Source: Lachnospiraceae bacterium (GTDB lineage: Bacteria > Bacillota > Clostridia > Lachnospirales > Lachnospiraceae). Taken from it: DNA of 64,000 bases. Both the position numbers and the translations under genes were made by a program. The number at the start of each line of letters is the position of its first letter. Position 1 is the stretch's first letter. The stretch is taken from positions 17,233-81,232 of the forward strand of contig JAAWBX010000023.1 in NCBI GenBank assembly GCA_022792885.1, written 5' to 3'. The notes under the pieces are model-generated. The model was given only the letters and a program-made list of their open reading frames with translations, had not been told where the DNA came from and did no database searches. Positions 6,957-14,932 of this stretch are shown piece after piece.

Positions 6957-8075
6957 GTTATTTTCCGTCGTTTTTTCCGGCATCGGACTGAAATAAGCCA
7001 CAAAACTTCCCTCCCCGGAGGAAATTACAAAATAAAATTTCTTCTGTGTACTTTCTTCCGTCACGGAATACGCATAGGTCAGCTCATTCCCCGTATTCGG
7101 GCTTCCGTAAATAAAAGATTCATACACGTTCTTAAACAGAGGAATCTCCGGAATCTCACGAATCTCCGCCGGATCCGCAACCGGTGCCACCTGACCAAAA
7201 CCGATTTTCTCCATAAAAAGGCTTACATTCTCATTCATCCGAAGTTTCTCTTCCCTGGTCTCCGACAACGGATTCTTAACCGACGTCCCGTCCTCTAAAG
7301 CCGCCGTCTCTCCGTCAATGAAAAGCGCCAGCCAATCTTCCTGCCAGGACATCTCCTCCTTTCCTTCCTCACGGCTAATCGTCAGCTCATCCTTCAACAT
7401 AGCCAGATATTCGGCATCATAATACCGCAGCCAGAAACCGGTATAATCGCCGCTCTCCACATCTACCAAAAGACGCCCCTCGGCGCCGTACTTTTCAAAA
7501 CAGATCAGGGCCATATCGCACTTGTATTTTCCGAAATAGGAATCCGTATAGCGATATACTTCCGTATCCAAAACCGACCAATCCCGATAATAAGGGCTGA
7601 AAAGCTCCGGCATCAGTTCAAACGCGGTCAGATTGCACATGGCCCGGATCGCGTTCCCCTGATATAAAAAACTGTCCACCCGATTTTCCGTACCGTCCGC
7701 TTCCCAATAAAGCAAAGCAAGCCGACTGATATAATCCATAGGTTCAAAACCGATCTCCTGCCAGATTAGAGTATCGGCTACCTGTCCTTTTTTACCGCTT
7801 GAAACTCCTTCTATCTCCGCCGGGAAAATCTGGGCGTTCAATTTTTCCGACTTGCTTTCCCATTTTCCCGTCATCAGCATCAGGCGATTGTAAAAACTTT
7901 CGTCTCCCAGGTAGGTGTCAAGAACTCCGGTATAATAAACCTTATCCGACGCCTGCACGATCCCGTTGCTCTTCCGGTCCTCCTTCGCCATCAGCTCCCC
8001 CGGAATCAGAAGGCTCGCCGCCACCAAAACCAGCGTCAGGGCCGCCGCCGCCAACGTCTTTACGGAATGTTTCAT
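6942..8075 (-). CDS. Exported protein of unknown function, linked to two-component genes
   Basis: The protein has 377 aa. It starts with a signal peptide (MKHSVKTLAAAALTLVLV, then a small-residue run to GELMAKED). The mature part is acidic with many Tyr/Trp residues and no catalytic motif I can name. It is the third gene of an operon with an OmpR regulator and a sensor kinase, and its 5' end overlaps the kinase 3' end by 134 bp. A role as extracytoplasmic accessory or signal protein for that kinase is inferred only from position. Confidence 0.75.
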   Translation of the reverse strand: MKHSVKTLAAAALTLVLVAASLLIPGELMAKEDRKSNGIVQASDKVYYTGVLDTYLGDESFYNRLMLMTGKWESKSEKLNAQIFPAEIEGVSSGKKGQVADTLIWQEIGFEPMDYISRLALLYWEADGTENRVDSFLYQGNAIRAMCNLTAFELMPELFSPYYRDWSVLDTEVYRYTDSYFGKYKCDMALICFEKYGAEGRLLVDVESGDYTGFWLRYYDAEYLAMLKDELTISREEGKEEMSWQEDWLALFIDGETAALEDGTSVKNPLSETREEKLRMNENVSLFMEKIGFGQVAPVADPAEIREIPEIPLFKNVYESFIYGSPNTGNELTYAYSVTEESTQKKFYFVISSGEGSFVAYFSPMPEKTTENNLTDR

Positions 8076-9513
8076 TCTTCGCCTCCTCCCCGTAAACGGG
8101 CATTTTCACCGCCCGCATAAATACCCGCATGGTAGTGCCTTTTCCCACTGCACTTTGAATCTTCAGCTTTGCTCCATGCTTTTTTAAGATTCGGTCCGCC
8201 AGCGCCAGACCCAGACCGGCCCCTCCGCTTTCTCTGGACCGGGATTTATCTACCATATAAAAAGCTTCCGTGATCTTCTGAATCTCGTCGGCCGGAATTC
8301 CGTGGCCGTGGTCCCTCACTTCCAGAATCACGACGCGCCGTTTCTGATAAGCCCGAAAATCAATGGCCTGACCCTTCGTCGAAGCCTTACGGCCGTTATC
8401 GATCATATTGATGAACACCGTTTTTAAAAGGTCCGGATCCCCTTTGATGAACAAAGGGCCCGTCTCCACATTCAACTCCATCCCCGCCTGATACAGCATG
8501 GGCCGCACGCTGTCCGCGATCTCGTTCATCCATTCCTCCACATGAATCCGCGTCCGGTTCAATTTCTCCTGATTTACCAGAAACAATTCAAACAGTTTCA
8601 TGGACATAGTCTCCAACCGCATTCCCTCATTAAATATGTAGTCGGCGGCCAGCGTCCTCGTCTCGTCGGAAAGATTCCTCGAACGAATCATGTCCGCGTA
8701 TCCGATCACCGAGGTCAGAGGCGTTTTGATCTCATGGGTAAAGTTTGCGACAAATTCTTCCTTTCTCCGGTTTTCCTCCACCAGTTCGTTTACATGGCTC
8801 TCCACGGATTCCGCCATCAGATTAAACGTCCGGCCCAGTTCTCCGATCTCATCCCGGGAGTGAATGTCCACCCGAACCGAATAGTCTCCCTCCGCGATCA
8901 CCGACGTCGTCCGATTCAGTTTCTCAATCGGCCGGGTAATCCACCAGGAAATCAAAAACATCATAATGCCGCAGACGATCAGGGCGCAGGCCGTCATAAC
9001 CTGATAATACTGTATCTGTGTATTCCGATCCCGGAAAACGTCCGTCACGTCCCGGTGGTTCACCACGTAAACCTTCTGACCGTCGATATAGAACATACTG
9101 GCCGCCGCCAGTTTCATGCTCTCGCCGTCCCCGTAGACTACGTAATTCTTTTTCCCTTCCTCCAGGCCCTCCAAAAGCTTCGTCATCCGGAAAGTCTCGT
9201 CCTCATCCGAATAATACTCCTGGAATAATTCATTCATCAGCGCAAAACGGGTCCCCGTTCCCTCCAGGCTGGCCGCTACGCTTTTGCCCACATCCTTCAG
9301 CCGGTACAGTCCTTCAAAATTGTCCCGCAGAATCATGTTCAGAATTTCCGCTTCCACAGCGGCATGGATCAGCTGATTCTCCTCCAGAGCCCGGGAAACC
9401 TCACGATCCCTGCTGGTCTGATAACTATGATTCATCAACAAATAGCCACTGACTGCAAAGGCAATGGCTACGAGAATCATATTGCATAATAATACCTTCC
9501 AACGAAATTTCAC
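7942..9513 (-). CDS. Sensor histidine kinase (HAMP, HisKA, HATPase)
   Basis: The protein has 523 aa. TM1 is near residues 7-27, an extracellular sensor follows to about 165, and TM2 is near 170-192. A HAMP domain comes next (TRPIEKLNRTTSVIAEGDYS), then HisKA with the phospho-acceptor in ANFTHEIKTPLTSVIGYAD, and HATPase_c (NMIDNGRKAS, VRDHGHGIP, GGAGLGLALADRIL). It should autophosphorylate and signal to the response regulator encoded 18 bp upstream. The kinase fold ends near MRVFMRAVKM; the last 44 or so residues are Gly-rich and lie in the overlap with the next gene, which may reflect a lost stop codon. Confidence 0.93.
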   Translation of the reverse strand: MKFRWKVLLCNMILVAIAFAVSGYLLMNHSYQTSRDREVSRALEENQLIHAAVEAEILNMILRDNFEGLYRLKDVGKSVAASLEGTGTRFALMNELFQEYYSDEDETFRMTKLLEGLEEGKKNYVVYGDGESMKLAAASMFYIDGQKVYVVNHRDVTDVFRDRNTQIQYYQVMTACALIVCGIMMFLISWWITRPIEKLNRTTSVIAEGDYSVRVDIHSRDEIGELGRTFNLMAESVESHVNELVEENRRKEEFVANFTHEIKTPLTSVIGYADMIRSRNLSDETRTLAADYIFNEGMRLETMSMKLFELFLVNQEKLNRTRIHVEEWMNEIADSVRPMLYQAGMELNVETGPLFIKGDPDLLKTVFINMIDNGRKASTKGQAIDFRAYQKRRVVILEVRDHGHGIPADEIQKITEAFYMVDKSRSRESGGAGLGLALADRILKKHGAKLKIQSAVGKGTTMRVFMRAVKMPVYGEEAKNETFRKDVGGGGPDAGFGGGEPSDSGGADGEGGPEEQRDRAGVG

Positions 9514-9531
9514 CCGGCCTGTCCCTCCCGT

Positions 9532-10182
9532 TTATTCCAGACGATATCCGATCCGGTAAATGGTTTTCAGGCGGTCCTCCAGATGCAGCTTCTTGCGCAG
9601 GCGCTGTATATGTAAATCCAAAGTTCTTGTATCTTCTACGTAGTCGGTCTCCCAGATCATCTGAAAGATCCGATTGCGGAAGAGCGCTACGCCCTGATTG
9701 CGCACGAACAGGACAAACAGTTCGTATTCTTTCGGCGTCAGATGAACCGTCTCCTTCTCGCTGGTCACTACCCGGGATTCCATATCGATCGTCCACTCCT
9801 GATATTTCAGCACACCGGCCGACTTATTATAGCGCCGCAGCACCACCTCCACCCGCGCCAGAAGCTCCGCAATGGCAAAAGGCTTCACAATATAATCCTC
9901 CGCCCCGCCGGTAAGACCCTTGACCCGGTCGTCCACCGCCGCCTTGGCCGTCAGAAAGATCACGGGGATCTCCATCGGCTTCGTGTACTCCAACAGTTCA
10001 TAGCCATTTACATAAGGCAACATAATATCCAAAAGAGCCAGGTCATACGTGTGTTCTTCCAAAAGCGCGGCGGCGGCCAGCCCGTCCGGCGCACAGGTAC
10101 ACTCATACCCCGCCTCCAGCAAATTCATCCTTAAAAGTTCTCGTATCGGTTTCTCGTCTTCCACTACCAAAATATGTGCCAT
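9532..10182 (-). CDS. OmpR/PhoB-family response regulator
   Basis: The protein has 216 aa. The receiver domain shows the acidic pocket (VVEDEKPIREL), the phospho-acceptor Asp in LALLDIMLP and the conserved Lys in IFLTAKA. The C-terminal winged helix matches the Trans_reg_C family (LTPKEYELFVLFVRN, DTRTLDLHIQRLRKKL, TIYRIGYRLE). It is the first gene of an operon with the kinase and the exported protein. Pairing with that kinase is inferred from adjacency. Confidence 0.95.
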   Translation of the reverse strand: MAHILVVEDEKPIRELLRMNLLEAGYECTCAPDGLAAAALLEEHTYDLALLDIMLPYVNGYELLEYTKPMEIPVIFLTAKAAVDDRVKGLTGGAEDYIVKPFAIAELLARVEVVLRRYNKSAGVLKYQEWTIDMESRVVTSEKETVHLTPKEYELFVLFVRNQGVALFRNRIFQMIWETDYVEDTRTLDLHIQRLRKKLHLEDRLKTIYRIGYRLE

Positions 10183-10340
10183 CGTAACCTTCCTCTCTTG
10201 TGGGGCAGATACCCTGCGTCTGTTCCCTTATAACCCTAGCAAGAAAATGTATCACTTTTGTATCGCCAGGCGGCGATTTCCAGGGCGTCCCTTTCCGGCA
10301 TATTCATTTTTAACATAGCACGATTCCATACGGAAGTAAA

Positions 10341-10541
10341 CTATCTGTTTTCCTTTTGTTCTTCTCTTTTGCGGCGGGTCATAAGCCCTCCGATCCGTCC
10401 GGATTCTTTGGCCGTCAAAACGCGCCAGCCTCCCGCGATCACCTTATCATACACGCCGATCTCCTCGGCAATCTCCAGCTTTAATTTCTCCTCGGGCGTC
10501 AGGTTATTCAGGTCGATTTTCTTCTCTTTCTTTTTCGGCAT
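10341..10541 (-). CDS. Alpha/beta-type small acid-soluble spore protein (minor SASP)
   Basis: The protein has 66 aa. I chose the ATG at 10541 because GAGGAGG lies 8 bases upstream; an in-frame TTG at 10559 is part of that site. The sequence has the family's two blocks: LKLEIAEEIGVYDKV, which includes the Glu-Ile-Ala that the germination protease GPR cuts, and GWRVLTAKESGRIGGLMTRR. Such proteins coat spore DNA and protect it from UV and chemicals. The Lys-rich N-terminus (MPKKKEKK) is typical of minor clostridial forms. A forespore sigma-G promoter would be expected; I did not find a convincing one. Confidence 0.85.
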   Translation of the reverse strand: MPKKKEKKIDLNNLTPEEKLKLEIAEEIGVYDKVIAGGWRVLTAKESGRIGGLMTRRKREEQKENR

Positions 10542-10643
10542 AAAGCGATACCTCCTCAATGATAAGTTTCATTCGGAAGTATCGCCAATTTCCTCTGCCT
10601 TATTCCATTTTATTTACATGTGGGAGGGAAACGTTCGACCTGC

Positions 10644-11447
10644 TTAAGAGGCGTCCGACGCAAAAGTCACAACAACTTCCCCGACGCCACACTGAATATC
10701 AAGCTGATTCTCCGCTTTTCCCCGCACTCTGCGTTCCATTGAGCCAATGCCCCCGTAACCCTGACTGCCGACCTGAACCGACCCGATTCCTCCTTCCACC
10801 TTATAGCCATAGTCTTCTTCTCTGCCGTCCAGCTCCATCCGGATGCTGCCGACTCCGCATTCCAGATCCGCTTCCCCGTTAAACCGGCCCTGGCAGGAGA
10901 TTTCTCCCACGCCGCAATCCAGCGATAACTTCCCGTTTCCGGAAAAATCGACCAACTCCGCCTGCCCGGCCCCGGCCCGAATCTTCGCTTCTCCGTCCAC
11001 TGTTACCTCCTCCAGATATACGCGCCCGACGCCGGCCGAAACCTCCAGCTCATCCAAAACCGCATCCTCCGGGATCGTGATCAGCAGATCCGCACCGTTC
11101 CAGCTTCCGTCTCCCAACCAGAACCCGAACATGGACCAGAGCCGTCTGTCTTCTTCATCCTTCTCTTTTATATATAAAATTCCGTCCTTTACTTCCTGCT
11201 CGATCTCCTGATAATCCGCCCGTTTCCCGCTGACCGAAAACCCGTCGCCCTGACGGACCTCCGCCCTGCCTATACCGACCTCAATCACCAGGCCGCGAAT
11301 ATCTTCATATGTCGTCTCCTCCATATCCACAAAGGTCGCCGGATTTCTGCGTCCCGCTCCGGCCCCGATCGCCGTCACGGATAAAAGCCCGCCGACCACC
11401 ATAAACACCAGTCCTATTTTCCAGAAATAACCCATCGCTCTTCTCAT
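10644..11447 (-). CDS. DUF4097-type beta-helical envelope protein
   Basis: The protein has 267 aa. The start at 11447 is chosen because AAAGGAGG precedes it and because upstream in-frame sequence is a shadow of the next gene. One N-terminal membrane anchor (WKIGLVFMVVGGLLS) is followed by repeated beta-strand motifs such as IRGLVIEVGIGRAEVRQG, LELEV/SAGVGRV, KLSLDCGVGEISCQG and QLDIQCGVGEVVV, the short-repeat beta-helix of DUF4097/DUF2154-like proteins. Members often accompany PadR regulators and envelope-stress systems. It is the last gene of a tightly overlapped operon with PadR and DUF1700. Confidence 0.8.
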   Translation of the reverse strand: MRRAMGYFWKIGLVFMVVGGLLSVTAIGAGAGRRNPATFVDMEETTYEDIRGLVIEVGIGRAEVRQGDGFSVSGKRADYQEIEQEVKDGILYIKEKDEEDRRLWSMFGFWLGDGSWNGADLLITIPEDAVLDELEVSAGVGRVYLEEVTVDGEAKIRAGAGQAELVDFSGNGKLSLDCGVGEISCQGRFNGEADLECGVGSIRMELDGREEDYGYKVEGGIGSVQVGSQGYGGIGSMERRVRGKAENQLDIQCGVGEVVVTFASDAS

Positions 11448-12259
11448 GACCGATAACCTCCTTTCGCCCTCCGGCCGAACAAAGAACCCCAGACGCTTTT
11501 TACGCCCCGGCCGATAGCCGGGCCCGCCCTGCCGACCAGAAACCAGCACAGCCACATGGCGACCAGAGAAAAACCGATCGCAAACAAGGATATCCCCACT
11601 TCCAGAAGCGCCCATAAAGGCGACCAGCCAATATGGGAAACGGCGGCGATCAATCCGATAATCCCGGCCAAAAAGAATCCGAGAGTCATCACGGCCGCCA
11701 GGACCACCAGGACAAACAGCATGGCAAATATCGTCACCACAACGGCGAAAAGCGTTGCGGCCGCCGCGATCAGAAGCGGCGAAAAAAGAATGCAGACTCC
11801 CACAAGAACAACCGTCTTCCAGGGATTGGAAACGCTCTGCCCTCCGTCTCTCCATTCCGGTTTTCGGAATTCGTCGCCGCCTTGCTCTTTGTAATCCCCT
11901 TCATAATCTTCCCCGTAGCTTTCTTCATAAACGCGCCTCTCTTCTCGACGCTTCTGTCTGTAAGCCCGGTAATCCGGCGCCCGGTACGCGTTCTGCCCGG
12001 CCTGATTCCGAAAATCTTCTGAAAAACCGCCTCCCGGCCGTTCCGAAAAATCGGCCGATCCCATATCCGCGGCCACTTCCCGCCGGATAATCCCGGCTAC
12101 CGCTTCCGGGCTGCCCAGTTCTTCGATTACCTGTTGTTCGTTCGCCTCTCCGGCATCATAGAAGTATCCGTTATAAAACTGAAGAGCTTCCGATCTCTCC
12201 TGCTCCGGTATATCCTCCAGAAGCTCCGCCAGCTTTTTCATAAACTCCAATCGGTTCAT
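11444..12259 (-). CDS. DUF1700 family membrane protein
   Basis: The protein has 271 aa. The start at 12259 (MNRLEFMKKLAELLEDIPEQ) follows GGAGG and overlaps the padR stop by four bases. The N-terminal helical domain (ERSEALQFYNGYFYDAGE, VIEELGSPEAVAGII) is the DUF1700 signature, followed by a charged linker and about four transmembrane helices from residue 150. These proteins usually sit between a PadR regulator and a DUF4097 protein, as here. Function is unknown; envelope or antimicrobial sensing has been proposed for such modules. Confidence 0.88.
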   Translation of the reverse strand: MNRLEFMKKLAELLEDIPEQERSEALQFYNGYFYDAGEANEQQVIEELGSPEAVAGIIRREVAADMGSADFSERPGGGFSEDFRNQAGQNAYRAPDYRAYRQKRREERRVYEESYGEDYEGDYKEQGGDEFRKPEWRDGGQSVSNPWKTVVLVGVCILFSPLLIAAAATLFAVVVTIFAMLFVLVVLAAVMTLGFFLAGIIGLIAAVSHIGWSPLWALLEVGISLFAIGFSLVAMWLCWFLVGRAGPAIGRGVKSVWGSLFGRRAKGGYRS

Positions 12260-12576
12260 CTTTCCGCCTCCCTCAATATCCTTGTCACCTTCCCGGAATA
12301 ATCGCCCCATGCTTCACGATAAAATCCCAGTCTCTCCTTCCCCGGTTCCGTCAGTTCATAATACCTTCGGTTCCTTCCGTCTACTTCTTTATCGTAGATC
12401 TCCAGGCAGCCGTCTTTTAAAAGGCGCCTCAAAACCGGATACAAAGTAGACTCGGAAACCTCCAGCACCTGCCGGACATCCTGAGTGATCCGATATCCGT
12501 AGGCTCCATCCGGCTCATTTGAAACGACCGCCAGCACGACCGCATCCAAAAGGGCCGCTCCTGTATTAAATACCAT
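12256..12576 (-). CDS. PadR family transcriptional regulator
   Basis: The protein has 106 aa. The winged-helix domain reads DAVVLAVVSNEP-DGAYGYRITQDV, then VSESTLYPVLRRLLKDG, the recognition helix, and NRRYYELTEPGKERL, the wing. The gene opens a three-gene operon with four-base ATGA overlaps. PadR proteins usually repress their own operon until an inducer binds. The AT-rich promoter at 12627-12655 probably carries its operator. Confidence 0.93.
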   Translation of the reverse strand: MVFNTGAALLDAVVLAVVSNEPDGAYGYRITQDVRQVLEVSESTLYPVLRRLLKDGCLEIYDKEVDGRNRRYYELTEPGKERLGFYREAWGDYSGKVTRILREAER

Positions 12577-12626
12577 AACACTCTCTCCTTTTATTTCTGA
12601 TGCTGTGTTATTGTTTCTTTTATAAT

Positions 12627-12655
12627 ACTATATATCATATAATATTGTTTGTCAA
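12627..12655 (-). promoter_or_regulatory. Promoter (and likely PadR operator) for the PadR operon
   Basis: On the minus strand TTGACA (12655-12650) and TATAGT (12632-12627) are 17 bp apart. The spacer is an AT-rich partly symmetric run (ATATCATATAATAT) that could be the PadR site. The rest of 12577-12865 holds no gene that I can see. Confidence 0.7.
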
Positions 12656-12752
12656 TCTATATTATACAAAAATACAGGAAATAGGATTTAAGATTTTCTT
12701 AAATGCCGGAAGGTCAAAATGCTTGATTTTACTGGACTTCTCGGTTTCGTTT

Positions 12753-12836
12753 GTGACGAACGTGTGACGAACCGGTAATATTCCCTTTTGCTTTCCGAAC
12801 ACCTTTCGTTTCCTTTTGCCCTCCCCGCGCTATACT
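12753..12836 (+). promoter_or_regulatory. Direct repeats and -10 box upstream of small regulator-like gene
   Basis: GTGACGAAC occurs twice, at 12753-12761 and 12764-12772, 11 bp apart (one helical turn). A TATACT box lies at 12831-12836 with no good -35. This suggests activator-dependent expression of the gene at 12866. Confidence 0.4.
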
Positions 12837-12865
12837 ATTAAAAAGCAAATTCAGGAGGGTATCTT

Positions 12866-13138
12866 ATGAAATCATTTATGGACTCAGACATTGAGATCGG
12901 ACAGCGTTCGCTTTCCCTGCCCGTAGCCGAACAGCTCTGTCTTTTGTTTGACACTACGTTCGATTACTGGTACCTGGGGCTTCCACGGCCGGACGTCCTG
13001 CCGGAACCGGATGCCGGTCAGGATCATCCGACCGCCAAAACAGCCCTGCTTAACCGGATCGCCGGAAGTTCGGAAGAGGAATGCGAAGGGTATCTGGAAA
13101 TATTCAAGGCAATCCGTGGGGTAATGCGGAAGAAATAA
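12866..13138 (+). CDS. Short XRE-like C-terminal protein
   Basis: The protein has 90 aa. The ATG follows AGGAGGG. The stretch SLPVAEQLCLLFDTTFDYWYLGL looks like the last helices of an XRE helix-turn-helix domain (compare LADLF-VSLDYLLG), and the C-terminus (EIFKAIRGVMRKK) resembles the tail of such regulators. The recognition helix is missing, so it may be a shortened or decayed regulator. It has its own ribosome site and promoter-like signals. Function unknown. Confidence 0.55.
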   Translation: MKSFMDSDIEIGQRSLSLPVAEQLCLLFDTTFDYWYLGLPRPDVLPEPDAGQDHPTAKTALLNRIAGSSEEECEGYLEIFKAIRGVMRKK

Positions 13139-13269
13139 TGGCATGAATTTGTACAATCGGAAAAGAGGCACCCGCCCGTGTGGCTCTTGATACAAGTCGT
13201 TTCGGATAAACAACTCTGATTTATTCATAATATATTTGTAAACAACATTATATGAAGACAATCCGGTAA

Positions 13270-13298
13270 TTGACTAAATATAAATTATAGTGTATGAT
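13270..13298 (+). promoter_or_regulatory. Promoter of the small HTH gene
   Basis: TTGACT (13270-13275) and TATGAT (13293-13298) are 17 bp apart. The -10 region contains ATAGTGTAT, which recurs in the next promoter at 13562-13590. Confidence 0.65.
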
Positions 13299-13323
13299 AT
13301 CCAAAAAGGTTGGAGGGGTGGAA

Positions 13324-13542
13324 ATGGACGTCAGGGAGTATATCAAACTGTGCTGTGTAAAGAGAGGGAATATTTCTGAAGCGGAGCTCGCCCGCAGAAC
13401 AGGGCAAACGCCGCAGAATATGAATAACAAATACAAAAGGAATACTTTCAAAATCTCCGAATTGGAAAAGGTCGCGGAAGCTCTTGGTGCTGATCTAAAA
13501 ATTTCATTCGTAGACAAAGAAACCGGAAATCCTATTATATAA
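13324..13542 (+). CDS. Small XRE-type helix-turn-helix protein
   Basis: The protein has 72 aa and is almost entirely one HTH domain: MDVREYIKLCCVKRGNISEAELA, a recognition region RTGQTPQNMNNKYKRN, and helices ISELEKVAEALGADLKISF. The start at 13324 follows GGAGGGG. The motif TGQTPQN followed by a late ADLKISF is common in small chromosomal repressors of Firmicutes. It is followed by a second promoter sharing a DNA motif with its own, so self-regulation and control of the downstream gene are likely. Confidence 0.8.
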   Translation: MDVREYIKLCCVKRGNISEAELARRTGQTPQNMNNKYKRNTFKISELEKVAEALGADLKISFVDKETGNPII

Positions 13543-13561
13543 AAAATAATGTAAAATATTA

Positions 13562-13590
13562 TTGATAAAATATAAAAAATAGTGTATATT
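13562..13590 (+). promoter_or_regulatory. Promoter of the 60-aa gene
   Basis: TTGATA (13562-13567) and TATATT (13585-13590) are 17 bp apart. ATAGTGTAT overlaps the -10, as in the promoter at 13270-13298, and is a candidate shared operator. Confidence 0.65.
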
Positions 13591-13643
13591 AGTATTGTCA
13601 GGTGAGGCGAGTAAATCTGATGAACCGAAAGGAGAATAGGAAA

Positions 13644-13826
13644 ATGGAGGTCTTGGAACAAGTGAACGAGCAAGAAATGAAACGAGTCGCCATCGAAAAA
13701 TATGTGAATATCCAGCGAATCAAGAAACATGGGCAGGAAGAAGTAGAATATCAGGAGAAGATAGCCAAAGCAGAATTGCAAATGCTGGGAATTTCTACAG
13801 AAGATTTAGAAATTAGCAAACAATAG
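13644..13826 (+). CDS. Small charged protein, unknown
   Basis: The protein has 60 aa, is rich in Glu and Lys, predicted all helical, and has no membrane segment. The ATG at 13644 follows AAAGGAG. An earlier in-frame GTG at 13602 lacks a ribosome site. It follows the HTH gene under a similar promoter. I do not recognise it; a partner of the HTH regulator is possible. Confidence 0.55.
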   Translation: MEVLEQVNEQEMKRVAIEKYVNIQRIKKHGQEEVEYQEKIAKAELQMLGISTEDLEISKQ

Positions 13827-13835
13827 TAAGAAAAA

Positions 13836-13866
13836 GAGAGCGGAACCTTGCCACCGCTCTCTTGCT
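13836..13866. terminator. Hairpin terminator
   Basis: GAGAGCGG pairs with CCGCTCTC across a 10-nt loop, with A-rich sequence on the left and TTGCTGTT on the right. It lies between the converging 60-aa gene (plus) and the endolysin gene (minus). Confidence 0.6.
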
Positions 13867-13885
13867 GTTATGCCCCTCGCGGGGA

Positions 13886-14698
13886 CTATGCCTGATCGTT
13901 GCACCACCGTTGCAGCGCTCTGATACAGGCCGACGGCCCGCTGAAATAGCCGTCCGCCTCCGTTCCCATCCACTTCTGCATCCCGCGGATCGTTTCCGGC
14001 CCGAGAAAACCGTCAGCCGTCACACCGACTTTCTTCTGAATCGCCCGGATCAGCGCGCTCCCGTTCCTCGGGTTTTCCTCCCACTGGAAGCTTCCGGAGA
14101 TCCCAGGGTTCTTATCTCTCCAACCGACATACTGATGGGAAACAATCCCGTCCGCCGGCGTGTCGAAGATCTGCTGGAGCCTCCGGGTCGTCGCCGCGCC
14201 CCAGTAACCGTCCACCGTCAGTTTCCCACTGATCTGAGTTCCCGCCCCGCCGCCGGACGTACCCCAGGACGCAAAAAAAGCAGCCGGATTCCCGTACTGC
14301 TTTTTTAAAGGCGCCGGCGTATCACCCCAGTAAGGTAAATACAAATGCGGCCGGTCTACCGGGCTTGTCCAGTCACCGCCCCAGGCCAGGCCGATCGATT
14401 TCGCCAGCGCGCCGACCCGGTTAAAAAAAGGAATATCATCATAAGCGTGGCCGGACACGTTCTTATAAAAATCAAAGGCGATGCCCCACTGGTGCTGGGA
14501 AGCATACGAAGATCCCCTGGCATTCGTCACGATGCTGCCCGGTTTTGTCCTTCCCTGCGCGTACAACGCGTCCTGTTCGGCAGCCGTGCGGACGCATTCC
14601 CCGATCCCGAGCGGCAGCCCTTCCGCCGCGCACAGCGCTTTCAGCCGCGCAATCTTCTCCTGCAGCTCCGGATGTAATTTACGGATATCTCTTGCCAT
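13886..14698 (-). CDS. Endolysin, M15-family L-Ala-D-Glu peptidase with peptidoglycan-binding repeats
   Basis: The protein has 270 aa. The N-terminal half is a VanY/M15 peptidase: RTAAEQDALYAQGRTKPG, then SYASQHQWGIAFDF with the Ser-x-His-x-x-Gly-x-Ala-x-Asp zinc motif, and DRPHLYLPYWG with the second His. The C-terminal half has two peptidoglycan-binding-like blocks (LTVDGYWGAATTRRLQ, and VTADGFLGPETIRGMQKWMG, which ends in DGYFSGPS). It cuts the peptide stem of peptidoglycan so the cell can release tail particles. It is last in the lysis cassette, 3 bp after the holin gene. Confidence 0.93.
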   Translation of the reverse strand: MARDIRKLHPELQEKIARLKALCAAEGLPLGIGECVRTAAEQDALYAQGRTKPGSIVTNARGSSYASQHQWGIAFDFYKNVSGHAYDDIPFFNRVGALAKSIGLAWGGDWTSPVDRPHLYLPYWGDTPAPLKKQYGNPAAFFASWGTSGGGAGTQISGKLTVDGYWGAATTRRLQQIFDTPADGIVSHQYVGWRDKNPGISGSFQWEENPRNGSALIRAIQKKVGVTADGFLGPETIRGMQKWMGTEADGYFSGPSACIRALQRWCNDQA

Positions 14699-14701
14699 CT
14701 C

Positions 14702-14932
14702 TTATTCCCCCTTCTTCTGTTCCGCTTTCGCTGCCACCTCCGGCAAGCCCGCCACGCTGGTCAGCAGAGACAAAATGCCGGACAATGCCGCCGCGGAGAC
14801 CACCAAAGGCCAGTCCACCGCCCCAAAAGCCGACGCCGTGCCGATCGTAGCCACTGCCGTCTGAGCTACCGTTCTCACCGCACGGATACCGGCGGCTCGC
14901 CACCAGCTCCGCCCATACTCCTTATTCTTCAT
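14702..14932 (-). CDS. Phage holin (r1t-like)
   Basis: The protein has 76 aa. The N-terminus is charged (NKEYGRSWWRAAG) and two hydrophobic helices follow (AVRTVAQTAVATIGTASAFG and LVVSAAALSGILSLLTSVAG), ending in a short Lys/Glu tail. This two-helix plan with WRAAGIRAVRTVAQT resembles the r1t holin family. It would make membrane holes that let the endolysin reach the wall. It overlaps the upstream gene by 11 bp and is followed directly by the endolysin. Confidence 0.88.
   Translation of the reverse strand: MKNKEYGRSWWRAAGIRAVRTVAQTAVATIGTASAFGAVDWPLVVSAAALSGILSLLTSVAGLPEVAAKAEQKKGE

Noticed and set aside
10644..11855. 403-aa version of the DUF4097 protein
   Set aside because: The extra N-terminal 136 residues are an out-of-frame shadow of the DUF1700 gene; the ATG at 11447 has a proper ribosome site and a membrane anchor.
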